Assembly: GCF_030162935.1 (NCBI RefSeq)
Contig: NZ_JASAUZ010000034.1
Coordinates: 124,001 to 188,000 of the forward strand
Length of the DNA: 64,000 bases
DNA from: Comamonas halotolerans
Lineage (GTDB): Bacteria > Pseudomonadota > Gammaproteobacteria > Burkholderiales > Burkholderiaceae_C
Reading direction: 5' to 3'
Both the position numbers and the translations under genes were made by a program. The notes below the pieces were generated by a model. It did not search any database, had not been told where the DNA came from, and saw nothing but the letters and a program-made list of their open reading frames with translations. Below, piece by piece: positions 56,049 through 64,000 of this stretch; positions within the stretch are counted from its first letter, which is position 1; each line of letters starts with the position of its first letter.

Positions 56049-56699
56049 TCATTGACTAGCTTGGGGTGACTGGCTTTTAGGCTTGAAATCGCAATGCGGC
56101 GCCACCAGACATTCCCAGCATTTGGGCTTGCGCGCCTGGCAGACATAGCGGCCCAGCAAGATCAGCCAGTGATGCGAGTCCACCGCAAATTCGGCGGGTA
56201 TACGCTTGAGCAATTGCTTTTCGACTTCCAGTGGTGTTTTTCCCGGTGCCAAGCCTGTGCGGTTGCTGACACGGAAAATGTGAGTGTCGACCGCCATGGT
56301 CGGCTGACCAAAGGCTACATTGAGCACCACATTGGCCGTTTTACGTCCGACACCGGGCAGTGCTTCCAGGGCTTCGCGGGTGTTGGGCACTTTGCCGCCA
56401 TGCTGTTCGACCAGAATGCGGCAGGTTTCCATCAGATGCTTGGCCTTGCTGCGGTACAGGCCAATGGTTCTGATATAGCTCTCCAAACCCTCCAGCCCCA
56501 GATCCAGAATCGCTTGCGGTGTATTGGCTACAGGAAAGAGTTTGCGGGTGGCTTTGTTGACGCCCACATCGGTAGCCTGCGCTGACAGCAGCACGGCAGT
56601 GAGCAACTCGAAGACCGTGGTGTATTCCAGTTCGGTTTGCGGCGTAGGATTGGCTTCGCGCAGGGTGGCGAAGAAGGGCGTAATCTCAGTTTTTTTCAT
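56049..56699 (-). CDS. nth: Endonuclease III
   Basis: A 216-residue DNA glycosylase/AP lyase that removes oxidised pyrimidines. The helix-hairpin-helix LPGVGRKTANVVLNVAFG contains the catalytic Lys, and VDTHIFRVSNR holds the catalytic Asp. The C-terminal [4Fe-4S] ligands appear as C-x6-C-x2-C-x5-C (CQARKPKCWECLVAPHC). Length matches E. coli Nth (211). It is a single gene. Confidence 0.96.
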   Translation of the reverse strand: MKKTEITPFFATLREANPTPQTELEYTTVFELLTAVLLSAQATDVGVNKATRKLFPVANTPQAILDLGLEGLESYIRTIGLYRSKAKHLMETCRILVEQHGGKVPNTREALEALPGVGRKTANVVLNVAFGQPTMAVDTHIFRVSNRTGLAPGKTPLEVEKQLLKRIPAEFAVDSHHWLILLGRYVCQARKPKCWECLVAPHCDFKPKSQSPQASQ

Positions 56700-57533
56700 G
56701 GCGTGCTTGGCGTGGGCATGCGGCAGTTTCTCAAGCTGCCTGACTCAGGTCAGTGCTGAGTTTTTGTTCGGGCTTATCAGACTCAGTGCCCGTGGTATGC
56801 GGCCACTGCGAAGTTCAAGGCATAGTATCGCTGCTCATGCAAGGGATTTTTCAAGTTGCTTGGTGCTCGTTTGGGCTGTTCCGCTGTCACCAGCTTGAAA
56901 GTGGCGCAAGCGCTGTAGATGATCGGAAATGTTCGATCAGCACGGGGCAACAACTTGCACAGCGTGGTTGGTCAAACCTTCGGTGACATTGGTCACAATG
57001 CTGTGAAGCAGCAACATTGTTGGCCCGATCTCTAGTAAGCATCAGGCTGCCGCCATATGGGTTTGCGCGGCCACCTTCGGTTGTTTCTCGCACCATCTCG
57101 CAAAGGTGAGATAAAAGCCGGTGACAGGCAGCGTGTGCTGAGCTGCATGGAAGGAGCACAGTGATAAGCAGGGACGTCAAGCGGTCAGTTTGCAACAGCT
57201 ACCATTCGGGCTGAGTTGGGCCAACGTTTTTAGAGAAGGGAGGATGCATGATCGATTGCACTTTGCAAGGCAAAGACAGTGCATGCTTTCATCTTGCATC
57301 CCAATCCTGCCGCTCGACATCTACAAGACTGCCCCCGCTTCAGGTGCATTTATAAAAACAGAATAAGCAAAGCATTGAAGTGACGATGATTGAGATTCCA
57401 TGAATTCATGCATGGTGAAACACAGTTTCAGATATTGATAAAAATGAAATTGATTGCTCGAATGGGCTATTGGGATTTTTTGTAATTTGAAGTACAGATT
57501 TACAAAGTATTGAATTGAAAGAAAGGGACTTCG
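56700..57533. other. 834-bp region without a confident gene
   Basis: The longest stretch here without a recognised gene. The best open frame is on the minus strand (56887-57195, 102 codons; an internal ATG at 57096 gives 69 residues). It has a Cys-rich part (CDQCHRRFDQPRCASCCPVL) but I do not recognise it. The last 150 bp before 57534 is AT-rich and probably holds the promoter of the aminotransferase gene. No tRNA, terminator or repeat was found. Confidence 0.4.
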
Positions 57534-58730
57534 ATGCATTTTGCAAAACGTTTGGATAACGTTGAAACCTCCGCCATACGTGAGTTGTTCAAGTTGCTGG
57601 GCAAGCCTGGAATCATCAGCTTTGCAGGTGGGTTCCCAGACAGCGCCATGTTTGATGTGCAGGGGATTCAAGAGGCTTCCAGCAAGGCCTTGGCTGAGAA
57701 TGCTGGGCTGGCGCTGCAATATGGCGCAACCGAAGGTTTCGGGCCTTTGCGTGAGCAATTGGCAGCTTTTATGGCCACCAAAGGTGCCAATGATGTGTAT
57801 GCCGAGAACCTGATTGTGACCACCGGCAGTCAGCAAGCGCTGGACTTGCTGGGTAAATGCATGATCAGCCCTGGCGACAAAGTCATTGTGGAAGGCCCTA
57901 CTTTCTTGGCTACGATCCAGTGTTTCCGCCTGTATGGTGCTGAAGTCATCAGTGCGCCCGTAGATAGCAACGGCGTGGTGGTTGAAGAGCTGGAAAGACT
58001 GATTGCCGAACATCAGCCCAAGCTTGTCTATTTGATTCCCACCTTTGGCAACCCCAGCGGAGCAACACTGAGCCTGGAGCGTCGCAAGCGCGTGCTGGAG
58101 CTGGCAGTGCAGTACAAGACCTTGGTGGTGGAGGATGATCCCTATGGTGATCTGTATTTCGATGCTCCGCCACCGGCCAGTCTGCTGGCTTTGTCCAGCG
58201 AGGTATTGGGTAGCCGAGAGTGGCTCGCGCACTGTGGTTCGCTGTCCAAGGTGCTCAGTCCTGGCCTGCGTATTGGCTGGTTGATCGCCAATGCAGAGTT
58301 GCTGGGCAAGGCCGTGATGTGCAAGCAGTTCAGTGATGCGCACACCAGCACTTTTGCCCAGGCTACCGCTGCACAATATCTGCTGGCGGGAAATATGCCT
58401 GCAACCTTGGCCAAGGTGCGCAAGGTCTACGCTGCACGTGCCAAGGCCATGATGGATGCCTTGCGCTCCGAACTGGGTCACGCTGTGTCATTTACCGAGC
58501 CACAAGGCGGTCTGTTTCTGTGGGTGAAGCTGACAGGCGAGGGCGGTAAGCTGGCCGATGCGAATGTCCTGGCCAAGCGTGCGATTGAAGAAGGTGTGGC
58601 ATTTGTGCCGGGGGCGCCTTTCTTTAGCCAGCATCCTGATACATCCACGCTGCGCTTGTCGTTTGCCACTGCTGATGAAGACAAGATCCGTGAAGGTGTG
58701 GCCCGACTGGCCAAGGCGATGGCAGCATGA
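57534..58730 (+). CDS. PLP-dependent aminotransferase, LysN/AadR-like (fold type I)
   Basis: 398 residues beginning MHFAKRLDNVETSAIRELFK. GIISFAGGFPDSAMFD, QYGATEGFGPLREQLA and VTTGSQQALDLLGK match the 2-aminoadipate/aromatic and branched-chain aminotransferases related to LysN and the MocR C-domain. NPSGATLSLERR and the PLP Lys in GSLSKVLSPGLRIGW (about residue 237) are present. There is no DNA-binding domain. The AAAGGGAC site lies before the ATG. The exact amino-acid substrate is unknown. It overlaps slyX by 4 nt. Confidence 0.9.
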   Translation: MHFAKRLDNVETSAIRELFKLLGKPGIISFAGGFPDSAMFDVQGIQEASSKALAENAGLALQYGATEGFGPLREQLAAFMATKGANDVYAENLIVTTGSQQALDLLGKCMISPGDKVIVEGPTFLATIQCFRLYGAEVISAPVDSNGVVVEELERLIAEHQPKLVYLIPTFGNPSGATLSLERRKRVLELAVQYKTLVVEDDPYGDLYFDAPPPASLLALSSEVLGSREWLAHCGSLSKVLSPGLRIGWLIANAELLGKAVMCKQFSDAHTSTFAQATAAQYLLAGNMPATLAKVRKVYAARAKAMMDALRSELGHAVSFTEPQGGLFLWVKLTGEGGKLADANVLAKRAIEEGVAFVPGAPFFSQHPDTSTLRLSFATADEDKIREGVARLAKAMAA

Positions 58731-58954
58731 GCGAGTCCCAAAGTCTGGAAGCGCTGGAAGCGCGGGTGATGGACCTGGAGGTAAAGGCCAGTTATGCCGA
58801 CGACTTGCTTGAGCAGTTGAACATGACCATCTACCGCCAGCAGCAGCAACTGGATGTGCTGATCAACGAAGTACGGCAGCTACGCCAGCAAGTGCCCGAA
58901 GGTGGGCAGTCTGCACCGCGCAATTTGCGTGATGAGTTGCCGCCGCATTACTGA
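58727..58954 (+). CDS. slyX: SlyX family protein
   Basis: 75 residues. A coiled coil (LEALEARVMDLEVKASYADD, then NMTIYRQQQQLDVLINEVRQ) ends with the family C-terminus RDELPPHY. SlyX is a small conserved protein of unknown function. The ATG overlaps the aminotransferase stop by 4 nt. Confidence 0.9.
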   Translation: MSESQSLEALEARVMDLEVKASYADDLLEQLNMTIYRQQQQLDVLINEVRQLRQQVPEGGQSAPRNLRDELPPHY

Positions 58955-59078
58955 GAGTTGGCCGGTATTTAGGTAGAAAGCAGATAGGACGGCGCTTGAC
59001 GCAGAAGATGAGCATCACAAGACAGCAATGATTCTTGTGTGCTTTGAAATCTGTGCCGAGCGCTTTTCTTTGTTGTGC

Positions 59079-61670
59079 CTACTCTTCCAGCATCTGCACC
59101 AACTGCGTTTCGATTTGCAGTTGTTTGGCGTTGTTGGAGAGGCTGGATCCTTGTACCAAGAAGCTGTCTTCCACACGCTCGCCCAGCGTCGAGACTTTGG
59201 CCAGCTCCACACTCAAGCCATGCGTTGCCAGGATACGTGCCACGGAGTACAGCAGGCCTGCGCGGTCACTGGCGGAAATATTGAGCAACCAGTTTTGGGC
59301 TTTCTCGTCAGGTGTGAGTGTGACGCGAGGCACCATGGGGAAGCTGCGCACGCGTCGCGAAAGGCGGCGCTTGATAGGCTCGGGCAGTGGTTCTTTGCTC
59401 TGGATGGCCTGAGGCAGACCGTTTTCAATCAGGGTGGTCAGCTCTCGGTAGTGCATATGCAGTTGCTCTGACGAAATCTGGAAGGTGTCCAGTGCATAGC
59501 CATTGCGTGCCGTATGGATGCGCGCATCGACTACAGCCAGACCGGCTTTGTCAAAGTAACCGCAGATGCGGGCAAACAGATCTGTCTGATCGGGCGCATA
59601 CACCAAGACCTGAACACCTTCTCCTGCCAATGACTGGCGGGCGCGCACAATCGGTGTGGGGCTACCCACATGGCGCGAGAGATGGCGCGTGTGCCAGGCA
59701 ATGTCAGCGGGTTCATGCCGCATGAAGTAGCTCACGCTCAGTGTGTCCCACAGGGCCTTGTGCGATTCATGAGGCTGGGCTGAAAGCGCCAGTTGCACCA
59801 AGGTATCCCGTTTGCGCGCTTCCACCAAAGATTGCGCATCAGGTGCCCGTCCGCCCAGAACGCGCATGGTGTTGTGGAACAAGTCTTCCAGCAACTTGGC
59901 TTTCCATCCATTCCACACCTTGGGGCTGGTGCCACGAATATCGGCCACAGTCAGCAGGTACAGTGCAGTGAGCTGGCGCTCATTGCCCATACGCTCGGCA
60001 AACGCGCGAATCACCTCGGGGTCCGATGTGTCCTGCTTTTGTGCCACGGTACTCATTTGCAAGTGTTCACGTACCAGAAACTCCACCAGCGCGGCATCGT
60101 CGTCGCTCATGCGGTGCTGGCGTGCGAAACGTCGCACTTCAATCGCGCCAATTTCGGAATGATCTCCACCACGGCCTTTGCCGATATCGTGAAACAGGCT
60201 GGCCAGATATAACAGCCAGGGCTTGTCCCAGCCACTGGCTAGCTGTGAGCACAGCGGGTATTCGTGCGCATGCTCGGCCATGAAAAAGCGCCGCATATTG
60301 CGCAGCACCATCAGCGTATGCTGGTCCACGGTATAGACGTGAAACAGGTCGTGCTGCATCTGACCTACGATGCGCCGGAAAGACCACAGATAGCGCCCTA
60401 GCACGGATGTTGCGTTCATCAGGCGAAATGCGTGTGTTTGCCCGCTAGGCGCCTGAAGAATCTGCATGAAGGTCTGGCGGTTGACCGGATCCTGTCGGAA
60501 GCTGTAGTCCATCAGATCACGCGCACTGTACAGCGCACGCAGTGTGCGGGAAGACAAATCGCGCAGGCCGGGGGATTTTTGATAGGTCAGGAAAGTGGCC
60601 AGAATCGCTTGAGGATCTTTGAGGTAAAGATCGTCGCTGGACACTTCAATCAGGCCATCCTTATCAAAAAACCGCTCATCAATGTATTTGAGTTCGGCGT
60701 TGTTGGGGTAGAGATGCTCCTGGATGTTGAGCAGCAAGATTTGCTGCAGTTGCATCACGGCCTTGGCCGCCCAGTAATAGCGGCGCATCAGTACCTCGCT
60801 GGCGCGCACCGGCTTGGTCTTGCCAACAGGCGTGTGGCTTTGAATGCCAAAAGATTCGGCTACTGCCGTTTGCAGGTCAAAAATCAGGCGATCCTCATGC
60901 CGGCCTGACAGTGCATGCAGTTTGGCTCGAATAAGGCTGAGCGTTGCCTCGTTGTGTTCCAGTTGGGTAGCTTCAAATTCTGTAGCGATTCCGGAGGCTG
61001 CAAGCTCGCGCCAGGTGCGCCCAAGGCCTGCTGCTTGAGAGACCCACAAAATCGTATGTAGATCACGCAGACCGCCGGGAGACTCTTTGCAGTTGGGCTC
61101 CAGCGAGTAGGGTGTGCCTTCGTGTTTGATGTGGCGTTGGCGCAGTTCCAGGGTTTTGGCAGTAAAAAAGGCTTTCGGGTTAAGGCTGGCGCGGTATTGC
61201 TTTTGAAACTCAGAAAACAAGGCCTTGTCACCGTCAATCAAACGTGCTTCGAGCATGGCGGTCTGGGTGGTGACGTCGTTTTGCGCTTCGGCAATGCACT
61301 CGCTAATGGTTCTTACGCTGGAGCCAATTTCCAAGCCAGCATCCCAGCATGCACCAATGAAACGCTCCAGATCTTCTTTCAGTGCAGCGTGCTCATCCGT
61401 GCGGGCTCCAGGCAGCAGCAGCAAGACATCTACGTCAGAAGCTGGAAACAGCTGATCACGTCCGTAGCCACCCACGGCAATCAGGGTAACTTCATCGGGC
61501 AAGCCGGATGTGGCGCGGATTGCGCACAAATGCTTGTCGGTCAGGCGTGAGAGCTTTTGCAGTACCCCGCGGATGCTGCGCGTGCTGGAAGCAGGGGTGC
61601 GTAGACCATCGCTGATGGCATTCTTTTCTTGGCGATAAGCGCAGCGAAGGCTGCTCAGTTCGGTGTTCAT
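59079..61670 (-). CDS. glnD: PII uridylyltransferase / uridylyl-removing enzyme
   Basis: An 863-residue bifunctional sensor of glutamine that adds or removes UMP on PII proteins. The nucleotidyltransferase motif GGYGRDQLFPASDVDVLLLL is near residue 70. The HD domain FHDIGKGRGGDHSEIGA lies in the middle (about 455-490). Two ACT domains fill the last ~180 residues. ATG 61670 (MNTELSSLRCAYRQ) is chosen for family length; the frame opens 111 nt earlier without resemblance. Confidence 0.96.
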   Translation of the reverse strand: MNTELSSLRCAYRQEKNAISDGLRTPASSTRSIRGVLQKLSRLTDKHLCAIRATSGLPDEVTLIAVGGYGRDQLFPASDVDVLLLLPGARTDEHAALKEDLERFIGACWDAGLEIGSSVRTISECIAEAQNDVTTQTAMLEARLIDGDKALFSEFQKQYRASLNPKAFFTAKTLELRQRHIKHEGTPYSLEPNCKESPGGLRDLHTILWVSQAAGLGRTWRELAASGIATEFEATQLEHNEATLSLIRAKLHALSGRHEDRLIFDLQTAVAESFGIQSHTPVGKTKPVRASEVLMRRYYWAAKAVMQLQQILLLNIQEHLYPNNAELKYIDERFFDKDGLIEVSSDDLYLKDPQAILATFLTYQKSPGLRDLSSRTLRALYSARDLMDYSFRQDPVNRQTFMQILQAPSGQTHAFRLMNATSVLGRYLWSFRRIVGQMQHDLFHVYTVDQHTLMVLRNMRRFFMAEHAHEYPLCSQLASGWDKPWLLYLASLFHDIGKGRGGDHSEIGAIEVRRFARQHRMSDDDAALVEFLVREHLQMSTVAQKQDTSDPEVIRAFAERMGNERQLTALYLLTVADIRGTSPKVWNGWKAKLLEDLFHNTMRVLGGRAPDAQSLVEARKRDTLVQLALSAQPHESHKALWDTLSVSYFMRHEPADIAWHTRHLSRHVGSPTPIVRARQSLAGEGVQVLVYAPDQTDLFARICGYFDKAGLAVVDARIHTARNGYALDTFQISSEQLHMHYRELTTLIENGLPQAIQSKEPLPEPIKRRLSRRVRSFPMVPRVTLTPDEKAQNWLLNISASDRAGLLYSVARILATHGLSVELAKVSTLGERVEDSFLVQGSSLSNNAKQLQIETQLVQMLEE

Positions 61671-61858
61671 GGCGCAATACGACTCGTCAGACGAGACAGA
61701 TAAATAGGGATGAATAAAAACCAAGCAAGAAATATGCGCACTGAAACAGTGCGAGCGCATGAGGCAGCCAGTTTGCACCAAGTAAAGCCAGGTGCGGCAA
61801 AGAAAAAGGCAGCGTGCGAATGCAGGCTGCCTGAGCGGTCAGAAGCTGTAGCTAAACA

Positions 61859-62674
61859 TTAGCAGCGAATGCTCTTGATGAAATCGGGAGGTGTGGGGGA
61901 GCCGTCTGACCAGGTCAGGATGTCGTAACCGGTCTTGGTGACGGCCATCATCAACTCCCATTGGGCGGACAGGCTACGGTCCTTGGTGATGATGGTCCAG
62001 CCATCATTGCCCAGTTCCTTGACCTCACGTTTGCCCAGGTTGAGCATGGGCTCGATGGTGAAGACCATGCCTTCTTCCAGCACGGTACCTTCACCGGGCT
62101 TGCCGTAGTGCAGCACCTGGGGTTCTTCGTGGAACTTCTGGCCAATGCCGTGGCCGCAGTATTCGCGCACTACAGAAAGGTTGTGCTTTTCTGCAAAGGT
62201 CTGGATGGCGTGACCAATGTCACCCAGCGTGGCTCCCGGTTTGACCTGCTGAATACCCAGCCACATGGCTTCAAAGGTCAGTTTGTCCAGGCGTTTGCCC
62301 GCAATTGTGCCCTGGCCGATCTGGAACATGCGGCTGTTGTCGCCGTACCAGCCATCTTCGGTAATCACAGTGACGTCCACATTGATGATGTCACCCTTCT
62401 TCAAAGGCTTGTCATTGGGGATGCCGTGGCAGACCACATGGTTGGGTGAGGTGCACAGGTGGCCCGGATAGGGCGGATATCCCGGAGGCTGATAGCCGAT
62501 GGTGGCGGAGCGGGTGCCTTGCTTGGCCATGCATTCGGCACCCAGGCGATCGATCTCTGCAGTGGTGATGCCGGGCTTGATATGGGGGGTGATGTAGTCC
62601 AGCACTTCTGAAGCAAATCGGCCTGCAACGCGCATGCGCTCAATTTCTTCAGGGGTTTTGATGGTGATGCTCAT
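61859..62674 (-). CDS. map: Methionine aminopeptidase type I
   Basis: A 271-residue metalloenzyme that removes N-terminal Met. Metal ligands are visible as Asp in IINVDVTVITEDGWYGDNSR, His in YCGHGIGQKFHEEPQVLH, and Glu in MVFTIEPMLNLG and WTIITKDRSLSAQWE. It is a single gene; rpsB, its frequent neighbour, is not in view. Confidence 0.96.
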   Translation of the reverse strand: MSITIKTPEEIERMRVAGRFASEVLDYITPHIKPGITTAEIDRLGAECMAKQGTRSATIGYQPPGYPPYPGHLCTSPNHVVCHGIPNDKPLKKGDIINVDVTVITEDGWYGDNSRMFQIGQGTIAGKRLDKLTFEAMWLGIQQVKPGATLGDIGHAIQTFAEKHNLSVVREYCGHGIGQKFHEEPQVLHYGKPGEGTVLEEGMVFTIEPMLNLGKREVKELGNDGWTIITKDRSLSAQWELMMAVTKTGYDILTWSDGSPTPPDFIKSIRC

Positions 62675-62898
62675 AGCCTCACATTATCCCACTCGTGCTC
62701 AAACCATGCCGATTGCTCCTAGGGACGACCCTGAAGGGAATATGCAGAGCGCAGTACAATCGGAGGCTGTCTCCCACAGCGACAAGCTGTGCAGGCCATC
62801 GGTGTCCTCAGGGCTCGAACCTTGGGGGGTGAGGTGTGCCACCGCACAGTGCAACGCTGTGCCGCATTGCCTCTCCAATTTGCCCAAAAGGCCGCCAC

Positions 62899-64000
62899 GT
62901 GACCTTGCATCTGACTCAGTTTGAGGGCGGAAACGCGCTCAGCTCGTTCCGCGCCCAGCAACTCCTGACCGACCTGGTCGCCATTCATCCCAAGATCACG
63001 GGCATCAGTGCCCGCTTTGTGCACCTGGTTGCGACCGAAGCCCCACCGTCTGCTGAACAATCTGCACGTCTGGCGGCCTTGCTTGCATATGGTGATCCGT
63101 ATGAAGGTGCCTCCGAGGGAGTCGCTTTGGTGGTGACGCCGCGTATGGGCACAATCTCACCATGGGCCTCCAAGGCGACCGATATCGCTCGCAACTGTGG
63201 TCTGGAAGTGTTCCGTGTGGAGCGCATCACTGAATACCGCATTCAGCTCAAGTCTGGTCTGTTGGGCGGTACGCCTGAACTGGGGACAGAGCAGACAGCA
63301 CAAATTGCCGCTTTGCTGCACGACCGTATGACCGAGTCTGTGTTTGCCTCCCGTGCTGAAGCGGAGAAGTTGTTCACCACACTGGCGGCGCAGCCCATGG
63401 AGTTTGTGGACGTGCTCGGCGGTGGCCGTGCGGCGCTGGAAACTGCCAACAAGCAGTGGGGCCTTGCTCTGGCTGATGACGAGATCGAGTATTTGGTCAA
63501 TGCCTTCAATGGCCTGAAGCGCAACCCCACTGACGTGGAATTGATGATGTTTGCGCAGGCCAACTCCGAGCACTGCCGTCACAAGATCTTCAATGCCAAC
63601 TTCATCATCGATGGCGTAGCGCAGGACAAGTCGCTGTTCGGCATGATTCGCAACACCGAAGCAGTTTCGCCGCAGCACACCATCGTGGCGTATGCCGACA
63701 ATGCCTCCATCATGGAAGGCCATGAAGTGGAGCGCTTTGTAGCGAGATTTGATGCGAATGCAGATGTTGTGAGCGCACCTAGCTATCAAAAGCAATCTGC
63801 CATCAACCACGTGCTGATGAAGGTGGAAACGCACAACCACCCCACGGCCATCTCGCCATTCCCTGGTGCTTCCACCGGTGCAGGTGGAGAAATCCGCGAC
63901 GAAGGAGCAACAGGCCGCGGCTCCAAGCCCAAGGCCGGTTTGACAGGCTTCACGGTTTCCAAGCTGTGGGGTAGCGAAGTGGGCAAGCCTGAGCACATTG
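62899..64000 (+). CDS. purL: Phosphoribosylformylglycinamidine synthase (N-terminal part, cut by window edge)
   Basis: The frame runs 367 codons from GTG 62899 to the window end; the whole enzyme is about 1,330 residues. It begins [20 protein letters not shown], the normal N-terminus of the large PurL of betaproteobacteria. [20 protein letters not shown] and [16 protein letters not shown] are FGAM-synthase landmarks. It makes FGAM from FGAR, glutamine and ATP in purine synthesis. AAAAGG lies about 8 nt before the GTG. The glutaminase domain lies beyond the window. Confidence 0.95.
   Translation, partial: MTLHLTQFEGGNALSSFRAQQLLTDLVAIHPKITGISARFVHLVATEAPPSAEQSARLAALLAYGDPYEGASEGVALVVTPRMGTISPWASKATDIARNCGLEVFRVERITEYRIQLKSGLLGGTPELGTEQTAQIAALLHDRMTESVFASRAEAEKLFTTLAAQPMEFVDVLGGGRAALETANKQWGLALADDEIEYLVNAFNGLKRNPTDVELMMFAQANSEHCRHKIFNANFIIDGVAQDKSLFGMIRNTEAVSPQHTIVAYADNASIMEGHEVERFVARFDANADVVSAPSYQKQSAINHVLMKVETHNHPTAISPFPGASTGAGGEIRDEGATGRGSKPKAGLTGFTVSKLWGSEVGKPEHI

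Noticed and set aside
57321-58481. A 386-residue minus-strand open frame
   Set aside because: It lies opposite the clearly recognisable aminotransferase gene and is an antisense shadow with no motif of its own.
62800-62860. A tRNA-like T-loop (GGTTCGAGCC on the minus strand)
   Set aside because: Only three base pairs close the loop, and no acceptor, D or anticodon arm could be found around it.
1-64000. Mobile elements, prophage, defence islands or CRISPR arrays
   Set aside because: No transposase, integrase, phage structural gene, direct-repeat array or clear foreign-looking segment was seen. The HipA-like gene has no HipB partner and so was not called a toxin-antitoxin pair.

Overview
The window looks like chromosomal DNA of a betaproteobacterium, most likely a member of the Comamonadaceae (Comamonas-like). 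This rests on gene content and protein style: Bug/TctC receptors, a small Trp-rich protein of the TIGR04438 type, a DUF3334 protein, and the ccoI-ccoS-ccoNOQP-ccoG-fixH-fnr-hemN order. Gene density is high, many operon genes overlap by 4 nt, and many gene ends carry clear Rho-independent terminators. I found no insertion sequence, phage, integrase, CRISPR array, tRNA or rRNA.

Layout. 1-5.9 kb: a cut DUF3334 gene and a glycine betaine/proline ABC operon (proV-proW-proX plus a second proX), with a readable sigma70-like promoter and a long leader. 6-12.4 kb: a UPF0114 membrane protein, acetyl-CoA synthetase, small membrane and cytochrome c proteins, and ilvD. 12.5-19.1 kb: two orphan Bug receptors, malonyl-CoA decarboxylase, a heme-ligand-lacking bacterioferritin, lgt, a crotonase-family protein and a truncated acyl-CoA ligase. 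19.1-30.9 kb: a microaerobic respiration block with uspA, copper ATPase ccoI, ccoS, cbb3 oxidase ccoNOQP, ccoG, fixH, a small membrane protein, fnr, hemN and a TauE/UreH-like membrane protein. Three FNR/Anr-type boxes lie in this block. 31-32 kb: 6S RNA, zapA and a zapB-like gene.

32.1-47.2 kb: a cobalamin salvage and late-synthesis locus. It opens with a cobalamin riboswitch and a BtuB-type receptor, followed by cobB, cobU, btuFCD, cobO, bluB, cbiB, cobC, cobQ and cobT. A HipA-like kinase/DUF3037 pair is embedded between cobC and cobQ, and a secreted His/Pro-rich protein sits before cobT. Uptake genes (btuB, btuFCD), adenosylation (cobO), lower-ligand synthesis (bluB), ligand activation (cobT) and nucleotide-loop assembly (cbiB, cobC, cobU) would work together. 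No cobS-type synthase and no corrin-ring genes are seen in this window.

47.2-64 kb: type II NADH dehydrogenase; the tctDE two-component system divergent from a full tctCBA tricarboxylate transporter; a DASS-family transporter; nth; an 834-bp stretch without a clear gene; a PLP aminotransferase with slyX; glnD; map; and the 5' part of purL. Most of the window is ordinary core metabolism. The observations most worth checking are the kinase/DUF3037 pair in the cobalamin operon, the FNR boxes, the proVWX control region, and the atypical crotonase with its broken ligase neighbour.
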